A stretch of 64,000 bases of DNA from Rubricella aquisinus (GCF_014199445.1 NZ_JACIJS010000006.1:62001-126000), one strand, 5' to 3'. Counted from the stretch's first letter, positions 36,691-46,155 are shown. Notes: a model not told the origin generated them from the letters alone. A program made the numbers and translations.

Positions 36691-36720
36691 CCATTTGCGA
36701 CATTTATTTGTCGTAAATGG
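36691..36720. promoter_or_regulatory. Inverted repeat between acuI and the BCCT transporter gene
   Basis: CCATTTGCGACA (36691-36702) pairs with TGTCGTAAATGG (36709-36720), one G-U mismatch, 6-nt loop. No T run follows, so an operator is more likely than a terminator. On the minus strand it shares CATTT and GACAAAT with the palindrome at 33106-33118, hinting at a common regulator. The remaining gap up to 36954 holds no convincing gene. Confidence 0.4.
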
Positions 36721-36954
36721 AACATACTACATCGCAACTGAGTTAAACCAGTAGGTGAGGCGTGTTAGCCTTCCTGCGGGTTTTGTTTTGCGAAGAACCC
36801 GGAAATTTGGCGTAACCGCGCGACATAACAGCGTGGCGAAAAGGGGAGCCATGATCACTCTGTCCTTGACGGACCTAAAGGTCATCCGTCGCGCAGCAGA
36901 TACCTTCACGCGAGGATTGATACTGACAAAAAACAACATCAATAAGGAGACCAC

Positions 36955-38622
36955 ATGACCGATGAAACGGTAAATCAGGGTATTCCAGATCCCGATGGTC
37001 ATTCACATACCATCGAAACAGAATACGAGGTGGGCCAGAACAATATCGAAAGCTCTGTTGGCCCCTTCGGCTTTGACATTCATAACCCGGTCTTTTTGAT
37101 CTCGGGCGTCTCTATCGTGGCCTTTGTGTTCTACGCGTTGGCATTGCCGCAACATGCGGCTGATCTTTTTGGCTGGCTGCGTCCGACGCTGACCAGCAGC
37201 TTTGACTGGTTCTTTTTGGGAGCGGCGAACATCTTTGTGTTGTTTTGCCTCTTTCTGATTGTCTCGCCTTTGGGGCGTGTGCGGTTGGGCGGATCGGACG
37301 CGGCGCCGGATTACAGCTATCCGGGTTGGTTCGCGATGCTGTTTGCTGCCGGCATGGGCATTGGGCTTATGTTCTTTGGTGTGCTTGAGCCGGTCTATTA
37401 CTTCGGCACACCTTGGGGGGATCAGCCGTTGGGTGTTGTCCGCCCCTTTGCCGAGGATGGCACCCTGATCCCTGAAAATGTGGAAGCCGCGCGCAGCATG
37501 GCGCTTGCCGCGACAATCTACCATTGGGGTCTGCATCCATGGGCGATCTACGCAGTGGTGGCGCTGGCTTTGGCTTTGTTCACCTACAACAAAGGGCTGC
37601 CACTCACGATCCGTTCGGCGTTCTACCCGATCTTTGGGGAGCGGGTTTGGGGCTGGACAGGACATGTCATTGATACGCTTGCGGTGTTTGCGACGCTGTT
37701 TGGCCTTGCCACTTCGCTCGGCTTCGGTGCGCAGCAGGCCAATGCTGGTCTGGAGTATGTCTATGGTATTCCCAACAATACGACCGTGCAGGTTCTGCTG
37801 ATTTCCGGCATCACGGCAATTGCGCTTGTATCGGTGATGCGGGGTCTTGATGGCGGGGTAAAGGTGCTGTCGGAGATCAACATGCTGATCGCGACGGGGC
37901 TCTTGCTGTTCGTGATGTTTGCCGCAGGTATCACAGGAATTCTGGGTGACTTCATCGGTGGGATCGGTGCTTATGCGCAAAACATCCTTCCGCTGTCGAA
38001 CCCGGTTGGGCGCGAAGATACCGGCTATCTGCAAGGTTGGACGGCCTTTTACTGGGCCTGGTGGATTTCATGGTCGCCGTTTGTGGGCATGTTCATCGCG
38101 CGGGTTAGCCGTGGCCGGACTGTGCGGGAATTCATCATTTGTGTTCTGTTGATCCCGTCGCTCGTTTGCATCCTGTGGATGGCAACCTTCGGTGGTGCCG
38201 CGATTGAGCAGGTGATCAACGATCCGGCTGGTTCTGCCGTCAAGGCGCAAGTGATTGACAGCTACAACCCACCGATTTCGCTCTTTGCGATGCTTGAAGG
38301 GCTGCCACTGTCTGCCATCACGTCGACGATTGGTGTGATCCTTGTGATCGTGTTCTTCGTAACCAGCTCCGATTCCGGCTCGCTTGTCATCGACACGATC
38401 ACGGCGGGTGGCAAGATCGACGCGCCGATGCCGCAGCGGGTATTTTGGTGCACCTTTGAAGGTGCGGTTGCCATCGTGCTTCTGTTGGGCGGTGGATTGG
38501 CTGCCTTGCAAGCCATGGTCATTTCGACGGGCTTGCCATTCACGATTGTGCTGCTGTTGATGTGCTATGCGATTTATCGCGGGCTGCTGGATGAAAGCCG
38601 TATCCTGAAAAGCAAAGCTTAG
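36955..38622 (+). CDS. BCCT-family betaine/carnitine/choline-type transporter
   Basis: A 555-residue inner-membrane symporter with 12 predicted helices. Family signatures are AAGMGIGLMFFGVLEPVYYF and the WAWWISWSPFVGMFIARVSR region of the substrate/Na+ site. An acidic N-terminal tail of about 40 residues precedes helix 1. Directly downstream of dmdA-acuI, so DMSP or glycine betaine is the likely substrate. It has a recognisable ribosome site (AAGGAG) and its own 270-bp leader. Confidence 0.9.
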   Translation: MTDETVNQGIPDPDGHSHTIETEYEVGQNNIESSVGPFGFDIHNPVFLISGVSIVAFVFYALALPQHAADLFGWLRPTLTSSFDWFFLGAANIFVLFCLFLIVSPLGRVRLGGSDAAPDYSYPGWFAMLFAAGMGIGLMFFGVLEPVYYFGTPWGDQPLGVVRPFAEDGTLIPENVEAARSMALAATIYHWGLHPWAIYAVVALALALFTYNKGLPLTIRSAFYPIFGERVWGWTGHVIDTLAVFATLFGLATSLGFGAQQANAGLEYVYGIPNNTTVQVLLISGITAIALVSVMRGLDGGVKVLSEINMLIATGLLLFVMFAAGITGILGDFIGGIGAYAQNILPLSNPVGREDTGYLQGWTAFYWAWWISWSPFVGMFIARVSRGRTVREFIICVLLIPSLVCILWMATFGGAAIEQVINDPAGSAVKAQVIDSYNPPISLFAMLEGLPLSAITSTIGVILVIVFFVTSSDSGSLVIDTITAGGKIDAPMPQRVFWCTFEGAVAIVLLLGGGLAALQAMVISTGLPFTIVLLLMCYAIYRGLLDESRILKSKA

Positions 38623-38666
38623 GCACGGGCGCAGCTTGTAAGCTGCGGGCAGTTTTGACAACACTA

Positions 38667-38694
38667 TCACGGCCCGGCAACGACCGGGCCGTGA
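38667..38694 (+). terminator. Probable intrinsic terminator after the BCCT gene
   Basis: An 11-bp GC-rich stem (TCACGGCCCGG at 38667-38677, complement at 38684-38694) with a 6-nt loop, followed by CTTTGT. A second short hairpin (GCAGCTT/AAGCTGC, 38631-38646) lies just before it. The T tract is weak. Confidence 0.6.
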
Positions 38695-38716
38695 CTTTGT
38701 CTGTGGGGAGCGACAA

Positions 38717-39943
38717 ATGACCAGATTAGACGTGGATTTCGTGCGGGACCAATTCCCGGCCTTCGCCGAACCCAGCCTTGTGGGGCAAGCGTTTTTTGAG
38801 AATGCGGGCGGCTCGTTTACCTGCAAACAGGTCGTGCACAGGCTCAACAGGTTCTATACCCAGCGCAAGGTGCAGCCCTACGCCCCCTATGACGCATCGA
38901 CCCGTGCGGGGCTGGAGATGGACGAGGCGGGCAAACGCCTTGCAGCGCTCCTGAATGTGGAGGTGGACGAATTGTCCTTTGGCCCGTCCACGACCCAAAA
39001 CACCTATGTTCTGGCCCGGGCATTTGCGCAGATGATGCAACCGGGCGATGCGATCATCGTGACCAATCAGGATCACGAGGCCAATTCCGGCCCATGGCGG
39101 CGATTGGCGGAGGAGGGGATCGAGGTCCGCGAATGGCATGTTGACCCCGAAACCGGCAGCCTGCATGTGGACGGGTTGAAAAAGCTGCTCGACAGCAATG
39201 TGCGCGTCGTGGCCTTTCCCCATTGTTCCAACATCGTGGCAGAGGTCAATCCGGTGGCCGAATGGTGCCAAATCATTCAGGAGGCGGGTGCTGTCGCCTG
39301 TGTCGATGGGGTCAGCTATGTGCCGCACGGGTTCCCGGATGTGCGCGCGCTGGGGGCGGATATCTACCTCTTTTCCAGCTACAAGACGTTCGGGCCGCAT
39401 CAGGGTCTGATGGTCATTCGTCAGCCACTGGCCGCGATGCTGCCCAATCAGGGGCATTATTTCAACGCCGCCGATCCGCGCAAACGTTTCACGCCCGCGG
39501 GGCCGGATCACGCGCAAGTCGCCGCGTCGGCAGGCATGGCCGATTATGTCGATGTGCTCTACGCCCATCACCACAATGAGGACGCCCCGGCGGCGGAGCG
39601 GGCGCGGATCGTCACACGCCTGATGCAGGCCCATGAGCGCGAGATTTTGCAACCCTTGCTCGATTTCGTTGTGGCCCATCCCCGCGCGCGCCTTATTGGT
39701 CCGGCGGATGCGGCCCGCCGCGCGCCAACGGTCGCCATTCTGGCGGAGCGGCCGGGCGTGGACCTGGCCAAGGACCTTGCCCCGCGCGGGATGATGGCCG
39801 CGGGCGGGGATTTCTATGCCGTGCGGCTTCTGGAGGCTTTGGGCATAGACCCGGAACATGGCGTGTTGCGCGTCAGCTTCACCCATTACACCACGCAAGA
39901 GGAGGTCACCCGCCTGATCGCCGCCCTTGAGGACGTGTTGTAG
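38717..39943 (+). CDS. Class V aminotransferase-fold PLP enzyme
   Basis: A 408-residue fold-type I PLP enzyme related to cysteine desulfurases. FFENAGGSF is the N-terminal motif, FGPSTTQNTY the PLP phosphate loop, CVDGVSYVPHG carries the PLP-contacting aspartate, and SSYKTFGPHQG carries the Schiff-base lysine. The catalytic-cysteine loop of true desulfurases is absent: the corresponding C-terminal segment reads AAGGDFYAVRLLEALG. Substrate unknown; a lyase or aminotransferase role is possible. Confidence 0.82.
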   Translation: MTRLDVDFVRDQFPAFAEPSLVGQAFFENAGGSFTCKQVVHRLNRFYTQRKVQPYAPYDASTRAGLEMDEAGKRLAALLNVEVDELSFGPSTTQNTYVLARAFAQMMQPGDAIIVTNQDHEANSGPWRRLAEEGIEVREWHVDPETGSLHVDGLKKLLDSNVRVVAFPHCSNIVAEVNPVAEWCQIIQEAGAVACVDGVSYVPHGFPDVRALGADIYLFSSYKTFGPHQGLMVIRQPLAAMLPNQGHYFNAADPRKRFTPAGPDHAQVAASAGMADYVDVLYAHHHNEDAPAAERARIVTRLMQAHEREILQPLLDFVVAHPRARLIGPADAARRAPTVAILAERPGVDLAKDLAPRGMMAAGGDFYAVRLLEALGIDPEHGVLRVSFTHYTTQEEVTRLIAALEDVL

Positions 39944-39981
39944 GTTTTTTGAAGTTTCTTAACAAAACCTGACCCCCGACG

Positions 39982-40009
39982 TGATCCGATCGGGCCTGTA
40001 TCCCGTATT
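39982..40009 (+). promoter_or_regulatory. Sigma-E (ChrR-controlled ECF) promoter of the photolyase operon
   Basis: TGATCC (39982-39987), 16-nt spacer, CGTATT (40004-40009), 36 bp before the phr start. The same TGATCC-N16-CGTAT arrangement precedes chrR on the other strand. It matches the known -35/-10 pattern of RpoE-ChrR promoters in Rhodobacter. Confidence 0.8.
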
Positions 40010-40045
40010 TCTTTTTACAGAGATAGGACGTAGTGTCAGGTTTAG

Positions 40046-41464
40046 ATGACAGATTCAGAGACGCCCAGCCTTCTATGGCTCCGCCGCGATTTGCGGCTTT
40101 CCGATCATCCGGCCTTGACCGCGGCCGTGGGGGCAGGCGCAGTCATCCCCGTTTTCGTCCTTGATCCAGAGACCGAAGCACTGGGTGCCGCGCCGCGCTG
40201 GCGATTGGAACAATCCCTTGTTTCGTTTGAAAAAACTCTGAAAGACAAAGGCAGCCGCCTGATCGTTCGCCGGGGGGCGGCGGCACAGGTGTTGCGTGAT
40301 CTGGTAGAGCAGACCGGCGCGCGGGCCGTGCATTGGTCCCGGCTCTATGATCCGGTGTCAAAGGCGCGTGACACCGCCGTGAAATCCAGTCTGAAGGAGA
40401 TGGGCATCACGGCGCAGTCTCACCCGGGCCACCTCTTGCGCGAGCCATGGACGGTGGAGACGAAAACCGGCGGGTTCTATAAGGTCTACACACCCTATTG
40501 GAAGGCGATGGCGCAACTCGATATGGACGCGCCGCTGCCCGCGCCAAAATCCATCCCAAACCCGCAGAACTGGCCTGACAGCCTTAAGATTTCCGATCTG
40601 GGTTTGGGCAAGGACATGCGCCGGGGGGCGTCCGTCGTCGCGGAATTTGCGATTGTGGGGGAGCAGGAGGCGCAGGGGCGGCTTGGCGCGTTCCTGTCGC
40701 ACGGGATCACCGAATACGCCAGCGCGCGCGACCGCACGGATCAGGGGGGCACATCGGGCCTGTCGGAAAACCTCACCTACGGGGAGATTGGCATCCGCGC
40801 CGTGTGGCACGCCGCCCTGCGCGCCCGGGAGGAGGGCAAACCGGGGGCGGAGACCTTCCTCAAGGAGCTTGTTTGGCGTGATTTCGCGTGGCACCTCATC
40901 CATCATACGCCGCATATCACCGACGAAAGCTGGCGCCCGGAATGGCAGAGCTTTCCGTGGCGCGACGATAATGACGACGCGGAGCGCTGGCGGCGCGGCC
41001 TGACCGGGGAGCCGATGGTCGATGCCGGGATGCGGCAGATGTATATCACCGGCACCATGCACAACCGGGTGCGGATGCTGGTCGCGAGTTACCTGACCAA
41101 ACATCTGATGACCCATTGGCGGGTGGGGCAAAAGTGGTTCGAGGAATGCCTGATCGACTGGGATCCGGCCTCCAATGCGATGGGCTGGCAATGGGCGGCG
41201 GGCAGCGGCCCGGATGCCTCCCCCTATTTTCGTATCTTCAATCCCGAGACGCAGGCAGAGAAGTTTGATCCCAAACGCACCTATCGCCGCCGCTTCATTG
41301 CGGGCTATGGCGGCTCGAAAGAGGCGGATGCGTTGAAACTTTTCGAGGCCGTGCCCCGTAGCTGGAATATGACCCCGGCTGATCCATATCCCGAACGGAT
41401 GGTTGATTTGAAAGCCGGGCGCGAGCGGGCGCTCGACGCCTACCAAAAACATAAAGCCGCGTAA
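40046..41464 (+). CDS. phrB: Deoxyribodipyrimidine photolyase
   Basis: Repairs UV-induced pyrimidine dimers using light. The 472-residue protein has an N-terminal antenna domain (LLWLRRDLRLSDHPALTAAV) and the C-terminal FAD domain with the motif MGWQWAAGSGPDASPYFRIF and VRMLVASYLTKHL. This is the class I CPD photolyase/cryptochrome type. First gene of a putative five-gene sigma-E operon; a photolyase gene is a known member of the singlet-oxygen regulon in Rhodobacter. Confidence 0.94.
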   Translation: MTDSETPSLLWLRRDLRLSDHPALTAAVGAGAVIPVFVLDPETEALGAAPRWRLEQSLVSFEKTLKDKGSRLIVRRGAAAQVLRDLVEQTGARAVHWSRLYDPVSKARDTAVKSSLKEMGITAQSHPGHLLREPWTVETKTGGFYKVYTPYWKAMAQLDMDAPLPAPKSIPNPQNWPDSLKISDLGLGKDMRRGASVVAEFAIVGEQEAQGRLGAFLSHGITEYASARDRTDQGGTSGLSENLTYGEIGIRAVWHAALRAREEGKPGAETFLKELVWRDFAWHLIHHTPHITDESWRPEWQSFPWRDDNDDAERWRRGLTGEPMVDAGMRQMYITGTMHNRVRMLVASYLTKHLMTHWRVGQKWFEECLIDWDPASNAMGWQWAAGSGPDASPYFRIFNPETQAEKFDPKRTYRRRFIAGYGGSKEADALKLFEAVPRSWNMTPADPYPERMVDLKAGRERALDAYQKHKAA

Positions 41465-41493
41465 CACGACGGCGCACGAGCAGGAGACTGACC

Positions 41494-42810
41494 TTGAAGA
41501 TTGCAGTGATTGGCGCCGGGATTTCCGGCATGGGTGCAGCTTACGCCTTGGCGGAGGACCATGACGTAACGCTGTTTGAGCGTGAGGGGCGCTTTGGCGG
41601 CCATGCCAACACCGTCACGGCGCATGTGAACGGGCAGGATATCGCGGTCGATACCGGCTTCATCGTGTATAATTACCGCAATTATCCCAACCTCACGGGC
41701 CTGTTTGAGCATCTCGACGTGCCGACGAAATGGTCGGACATGTCTTTTGGGCTTTCGGTCAATGGGGGCGCGCTGGAATACGCCTGTGACGACCTTGATC
41801 AGATTTTCGCGCAGCGGCGCAATCTTCTTAAACCGCGCTTCCTCAAGGGCATTCTGGAGATCCGCAAATTTCAGACCACGGCCCCCGGCCAGCTTGACGC
41901 GGGCGATCTCGATGGTCTGAGCCTTGGTGATTGGATCGTGCGGGACGGCTATTCCGACTGGTTCCGCGATTGTTTCGTGTTACCGATGGGGGGCGCGATC
42001 TGGTCGACGCCAACGGATGACATGCTGGATTTCCCGGCGGAGAATTTCGTGTCCTTCTTCCGCAATCACGACCTGATGACGGGCCTTGAGCCGGCGCAGA
42101 AATGGCGCACGGTGGATGGTGGGTCGCGCGAGTATGTGCAGCGTCTGATTGCCCGGCTGGGCCTGCGGGTGCGCGCGGATGCAGAGGTCGTGCAGGTCAG
42201 CCGCACCGGTGGGCAGCCCAAGCTGCACTTCGCCGACGGCTCGGAAGCCGTGTTCGATCAGGTGATCATGGCCACCCATGCGCCCATCTCGCGGCGGCTA
42301 TTGGCGGACGCGGATGCGCAGGAACAAAGCATCCTTGGCATGTTCAAAACCGCGCCGAACCGTGCCGTTCTGCATTCCGACCCGAGCCTGATGCCCAAGC
42401 GCAAAAAGGTCTGGTCCAGCTGGAATTTCCTCTCGGGCGGGAGGGAGGCCGATGCGGGCCGCCCCGCGCCCGTCACCTATTGGATGAACCGCCTGCAATC
42501 CATTCCAAAGGAGCATCCGCTCTTTGTCTCGTTGAACCCCGGAACGGAGCCGGACCCGGCGCTGATCCATGCCGAATTCAGCTATGATCACCCGCTGTTT
42601 TCCGAGGGCGCGTTTCGTGCTCAGGAGGATATCGGCCATATTCAGGGCCGGGGTGGCGTTTGGTATGCGGGCGCGTGGCTGGGCTATGGGTTCCATGAGG
42701 ATGGTCTGCGGTCGGGGCTGCGGGTTGCGGCATCGCTCGGGGCAGCACCCGATTGGGCAAAGGACATGCCAGAGGCCTATGTCACGCCGCTCACACGGGC
42801 CGCGGAATGA
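41494..42810 (+). CDS. FAD-dependent amine-oxidase-like flavoprotein
   Basis: A 438-residue flavoprotein with the dinucleotide motif IAVIGAGISGMGAAYAL and the GG motif EREGRFGGHANTV. C-terminal FAD contact WYAGAWLGYGFHEDGLRSG. It belongs to the NAD(P)-binding amine oxidase group found next to DUF1365 and Cfa-like genes. In Rhodobacter sphaeroides and Rhodopseudomonas palustris related cluster proteins are linked to unusual membrane fatty acids made under singlet oxygen. The exact reaction is not readable here. Stop overlaps the next start (ATGA). Confidence 0.85.
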   Translation: MKIAVIGAGISGMGAAYALAEDHDVTLFEREGRFGGHANTVTAHVNGQDIAVDTGFIVYNYRNYPNLTGLFEHLDVPTKWSDMSFGLSVNGGALEYACDDLDQIFAQRRNLLKPRFLKGILEIRKFQTTAPGQLDAGDLDGLSLGDWIVRDGYSDWFRDCFVLPMGGAIWSTPTDDMLDFPAENFVSFFRNHDLMTGLEPAQKWRTVDGGSREYVQRLIARLGLRVRADAEVVQVSRTGGQPKLHFADGSEAVFDQVIMATHAPISRRLLADADAQEQSILGMFKTAPNRAVLHSDPSLMPKRKKVWSSWNFLSGGREADAGRPAPVTYWMNRLQSIPKEHPLFVSLNPGTEPDPALIHAEFSYDHPLFSEGAFRAQEDIGHIQGRGGVWYAGAWLGYGFHEDGLRSGLRVAASLGAAPDWAKDMPEAYVTPLTRAAE

Positions 42811-43589
42811 CGGACGCCGCGATCAGGCTCTACACTGGCCATGTCATGCATATGCGCCTGATCCCGAAGCGGCATCAGTTCAGGTACGGTGTGTTCAGCC
42901 TGCTCCTCGACATTGACCGGATGGAGGAGGCCGCGCAGCGGTTGCGCCTGTTCCGCATCGCCCGCTTTGGCGTTCTGTCCTTTGCCAACAAGGATCACGG
43001 CGCGCGCGATGGCAGCGCGCTGCGCCCATGGGTGGAGGCGCATCTGGCGCGCAAAGGATTGGCCCGCCCTGCGCGGATCGACCTGCACTGTTTTCCCCGG
43101 CTTTGGGGCTTCGTGTTCAATCCGCTGTCTGTCTATTACTGCTATGACGCGGATGGGGTGCTTTATGCCACGGTATATGAGGTGAAAAACACCTTTGGCG
43201 GGCAGGAAGTGTATGCGTTGCCGGTTGCAGGTGATGGCCCCGCCCGGCAGATCCAGCAAAAGGCGTTTTGGGTCTCTCCCTTCATCGGGATGGATCAGAC
43301 CTACCGTTTTACGGCGCAGCCGCCCGGTGCGCGCATCGCGCTGCGGATCAAGCAGGCCGGGCCAGAGGGGGAGACGCTGATCGCGACGCATACGGCCACG
43401 GGTGGTCCGGCGACGGATGCGGCCATCGCGCGGGCCATCCTGCGCCATCCGCTCATGACACTGCGGGTCGTGGCGGGCATCCATTGGGAGGCGCTGCGAC
43501 TTTTCCTCAAAGGCGTTCCATTTTTGGGCGCGGAAGACCCGGCTGCGAAACAGAGCGGGCCACGCGCCCCCGGCGCATTGAGCAAATGA
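42807..43589 (+). CDS. DUF1365 protein
   Basis: A 260-residue protein beginning MTDAAIRLYTGHVMHMRLIP, with the conserved HCFPRLWGFVFNPLSVYYCY and VYEVKNTFGGQ segments of DUF1365. Function unproven; the gene almost always lies between the flavoprotein and a Cfa-like methyltransferase, so it probably acts on the same lipid. A GCAAAT/ATTTGC hairpin (43582-43597) overlaps its stop codon. Confidence 0.88.
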   Translation: MTDAAIRLYTGHVMHMRLIPKRHQFRYGVFSLLLDIDRMEEAAQRLRLFRIARFGVLSFANKDHGARDGSALRPWVEAHLARKGLARPARIDLHCFPRLWGFVFNPLSVYYCYDADGVLYATVYEVKNTFGGQEVYALPVAGDGPARQIQQKAFWVSPFIGMDQTYRFTAQPPGARIALRIKQAGPEGETLIATHTATGGPATDAAIARAILRHPLMTLRVVAGIHWEALRLFLKGVPFLGAEDPAAKQSGPRAPGALSK

Positions 43590-43615
43590 TAATTTGCGGT
43601 AAGATCGAGTAAAAT

Positions 43616-44845
43616 ATGAACCAGATGACGACCATGACAGAACCGCTCACCAGCCTTGAAGGTCAGACAGACCTGCCTCGCCTTTATGCGTCCGTGCACC
43701 AATTGCTTGGCCGCGTGCAGGCCGGAACGCTGGATGTGACGCTGCCCGATGGGCGCACGTTCCGTTATGAGGGGCCGCAGCCCGGACCATTTGCGCATGT
43801 TCTGGTCCAGAATGATCAACTCTTCTCTCGCGTGATCCGGGAGGGGGACAACGCGTTTCCCGAGGCCTACATGGACGGCTGGTGGGACACGCCCGATCTC
43901 ATGGCACTGCTCGATCTGTTGATGCTGTCGAATGACGAGATCAGCCGCTCCATCCCCGGTGCTGCGATTTTCCGCGCCTATGAGCGGCTGCGCCATTGGC
44001 TGCGCTCCAATTCCAAGACGCAGGCGCGCAAGAACATCTCCTATCACTATGATCTGGGCAATACGTTCTATGGCCTATGGCTTGACGATACGATGACCTA
44101 TTCCTCAGCGCTGTTTAAGGATGGGCAGGACAGCCTTGAGCAGGCGCAGATCAACAAATACGCGGCGCTCTGTGACAGCCTGAACCTCAAACCCGGCGAT
44201 CATGTGCTGGAGATCGGCTGCGGCTGGGGCGGGTTCGCGGAATTCGCGGCCAAGGAACGCGGTCTGCGGGTCACGGGCCTGACGATCAGTCAGGAACAGC
44301 ATGATTTCGCGGTGGAGCGGATGGCACGGCTTGGCCTATCCGATCAGGTGGAGATCGTGATGCGCGATTACCGCGACGAGACCGGGCAATATGACGGCAT
44401 CGCCTCTATCGAGATGTTTGAGGCGGTGGGGGAGAAATACTGGCCCACCTATTTCGATACGGTCCATGCGCGGCTGAAACCCGGCGCGCGGGCGACGCTT
44501 CAGATCATCACCATCGCGGATGAATTGTTCCCGGTGTACCGTAAAACGGTGGATTTCGTGCAGAAATATATCTTTCCCGGTGGGATGCTGCCGTCACCAT
44601 CCGTGCTGCGGCAGCATGCCGCCCGTGCGGGCCTGACCGAAGTTGGCTCAATCGAGTTTGGTGAAGGATATTCCGACACGCTGCGCCGCTGGTATGAAAC
44701 CTTCAACGCGAAATGGGATCAGATCGAGCCACTGGGCTTTGACAATCGGTTCCGGCGGATGTGGAATTTCTACCTCACAAGCTGTGCGGCAACCTTTCAC
44801 ACCGGCATCAACGATGTGACGCAAATCACTCTGACGCGGCCCTGA
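43616..44845 (+). CDS. cfa: Cyclopropane-fatty-acyl-phospholipid synthase family methyltransferase
   Basis: A 409-residue SAM-dependent methyltransferase that adds a methyl or methylene carbon to unsaturated acyl chains of phospholipids. SAM-binding motif HVLEIGCGWGGFAEFA, then GLTISQEQHDFA and the active-site SIEMFEAVGEKYWP. The N-terminal lipid-binding part is about 110 residues. Operon context (sigma-E, flavoprotein, DUF1365) fits a role in lipid protection; it may make a methylated rather than a cyclopropane product. Confidence 0.92.
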   Translation: MNQMTTMTEPLTSLEGQTDLPRLYASVHQLLGRVQAGTLDVTLPDGRTFRYEGPQPGPFAHVLVQNDQLFSRVIREGDNAFPEAYMDGWWDTPDLMALLDLLMLSNDEISRSIPGAAIFRAYERLRHWLRSNSKTQARKNISYHYDLGNTFYGLWLDDTMTYSSALFKDGQDSLEQAQINKYAALCDSLNLKPGDHVLEIGCGWGGFAEFAAKERGLRVTGLTISQEQHDFAVERMARLGLSDQVEIVMRDYRDETGQYDGIASIEMFEAVGEKYWPTYFDTVHARLKPGARATLQIITIADELFPVYRKTVDFVQKYIFPGGMLPSPSVLRQHAARAGLTEVGSIEFGEGYSDTLRRWYETFNAKWDQIEPLGFDNRFRRMWNFYLTSCAATFHTGINDVTQITLTRP

Positions 44846-44847
44846 AC

Positions 44848-46155
44848 ATGGGTCTTGGGCGCGGGCAGCTTTTGTCCTACGGGCTGCCGGCGCTGCCGAT
44901 GGCGGGGATTTACTTTCCTGTCTATGTGTTTCTCGCGCCGTTTTACGCGGGCACGTTTGGCCTGTCCGTCGGGGTGATCGGCGCGATTTTCATCACCATC
45001 CGCCTGTTTGATGCGGTCAGCGACCCGGTGATGGGCTGGCTGTCGGATCGCACGACCCTGCGGCTGGGTCGCCGCCGCACATGGCTCGTGATCGCCACGC
45101 CCATCATCATGGTCAGCGTTTTGGGGCTTCTCGCCCCGCCCGATGGCATCGGGGTGGGGTGGTTTGCAGGCTTTCTGTTTGCCCTCACCATTGGTTGGAC
45201 GATGTACCTCACCCCGTTTTTTGCCTGGGGGGCGGAATTGTCGGGTGTCTATGAGGAACGCAGCCGCATCACCGTGTGGCGCGAAAGCATCGGGCTAGTG
45301 GGCACGATTATCGCCGCCGTCCTCTATGGTATCACGGATGAGCGGGCGGGGCTGTTCCATGTGGCTCTGTTCGTCGCGATCACGCTGCCGATTGCGACGC
45401 TGATTGCCTGCGCCCGCGTGCCCGAACGGCCAAGCCTCGCGCGCGAACCGGCAAAGCTCGCGGGCATCATCGCAGCCCTCAAGGGTGAGCCGATTTTTCG
45501 GCGGTTGCTCTTGGCTTATTTCATCAACGGGGCGGCCAATGGCCTGCCTGCGGGGCTGTTTCTGTTTTTCGTGCAGTATCGTTTGGGGGCTGACAGTGCG
45601 ACGGGGGGGCTGCTCCTGATCCTTTATTTTGGGGCGGCGGTGTCGGCGGCACCCTTCTGGATCTGGGCCAGCGCGCGGTTTGAAAAGCACCGGGTCTGGT
45701 GCTGGGCCATGATCTATGCCGGGGCGGTGTTTCTGTGTGCGCTCACCTTGGGGGAGGGCGACGTGATCGGCTTTGCGATCATATCGGGCCTGTCGGGGCT
45801 CGCGCTTGGCGCGGATCTGGCGCTGCCAAGCTCCATGCAGGCCGATGTTGTCGATCTGGATACCGCGACAAGCGGTCAGCACCGCACAGGGGCGTTTTTT
45901 GCCGTTTGGTCGGTGGCGACGAAAGCGTCGGTCGCGCTGTCAGGCGGGATCGCGCTGTTGATCTTGGAGGTTGTGGGATTTTCGGGGCAGGGCGGCAACA
46001 GCGCGCTTGCGATCACCACGCTCGCGGTGCTCTATGCGGCGGCACCGGTGGTGCTGAAAGGGATCGCGGTGGCGATGATGTGGCACTATCCGCTGACCAA
46101 GGCGCGGCAGGCCGATATCCGCGCGCGGATCGAGGGATCAGCGGTCGGCGGTTGA
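44848..46155 (+). CDS. MFS transporter (GPH-like)
   Basis: A 435-residue membrane protein of about 12 helices. DAVSDPVMGWLSDRTTLRLGRRRTW is the glycoside-pentoside-hexuronide-type cation symporter signature after helix 2. The start is 2 bp after the cfa stop. In related clusters a transporter of this type accompanies DUF1365 and the flavoprotein; the substrate is unknown. The 3' end overlaps the convergent SDR gene by 18 bp. Confidence 0.88.
   Translation: MGLGRGQLLSYGLPALPMAGIYFPVYVFLAPFYAGTFGLSVGVIGAIFITIRLFDAVSDPVMGWLSDRTTLRLGRRRTWLVIATPIIMVSVLGLLAPPDGIGVGWFAGFLFALTIGWTMYLTPFFAWGAELSGVYEERSRITVWRESIGLVGTIIAAVLYGITDERAGLFHVALFVAITLPIATLIACARVPERPSLAREPAKLAGIIAALKGEPIFRRLLLAYFINGAANGLPAGLFLFFVQYRLGADSATGGLLLILYFGAAVSAAPFWIWASARFEKHRVWCWAMIYAGAVFLCALTLGEGDVIGFAIISGLSGLALGADLALPSSMQADVVDLDTATSGQHRTGAFFAVWSVATKASVALSGGIALLILEVVGFSGQGGNSALAITTLAVLYAAAPVVLKGIAVAMMWHYPLTKARQADIRARIEGSAVGG

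Noticed and set aside
36755-36958. 67-codon open frame upstream of the BCCT gene
   Set aside because: No good ribosome site, no family similarity, and it overlaps the transporter start; more likely part of its leader.
43582-43597. Terminator between the DUF1365 and cfa genes
   Set aside because: The GCAAAT/ATTTGC hairpin is only 6 bp, AT-rich and not followed by a T run; read-through into cfa is expected.
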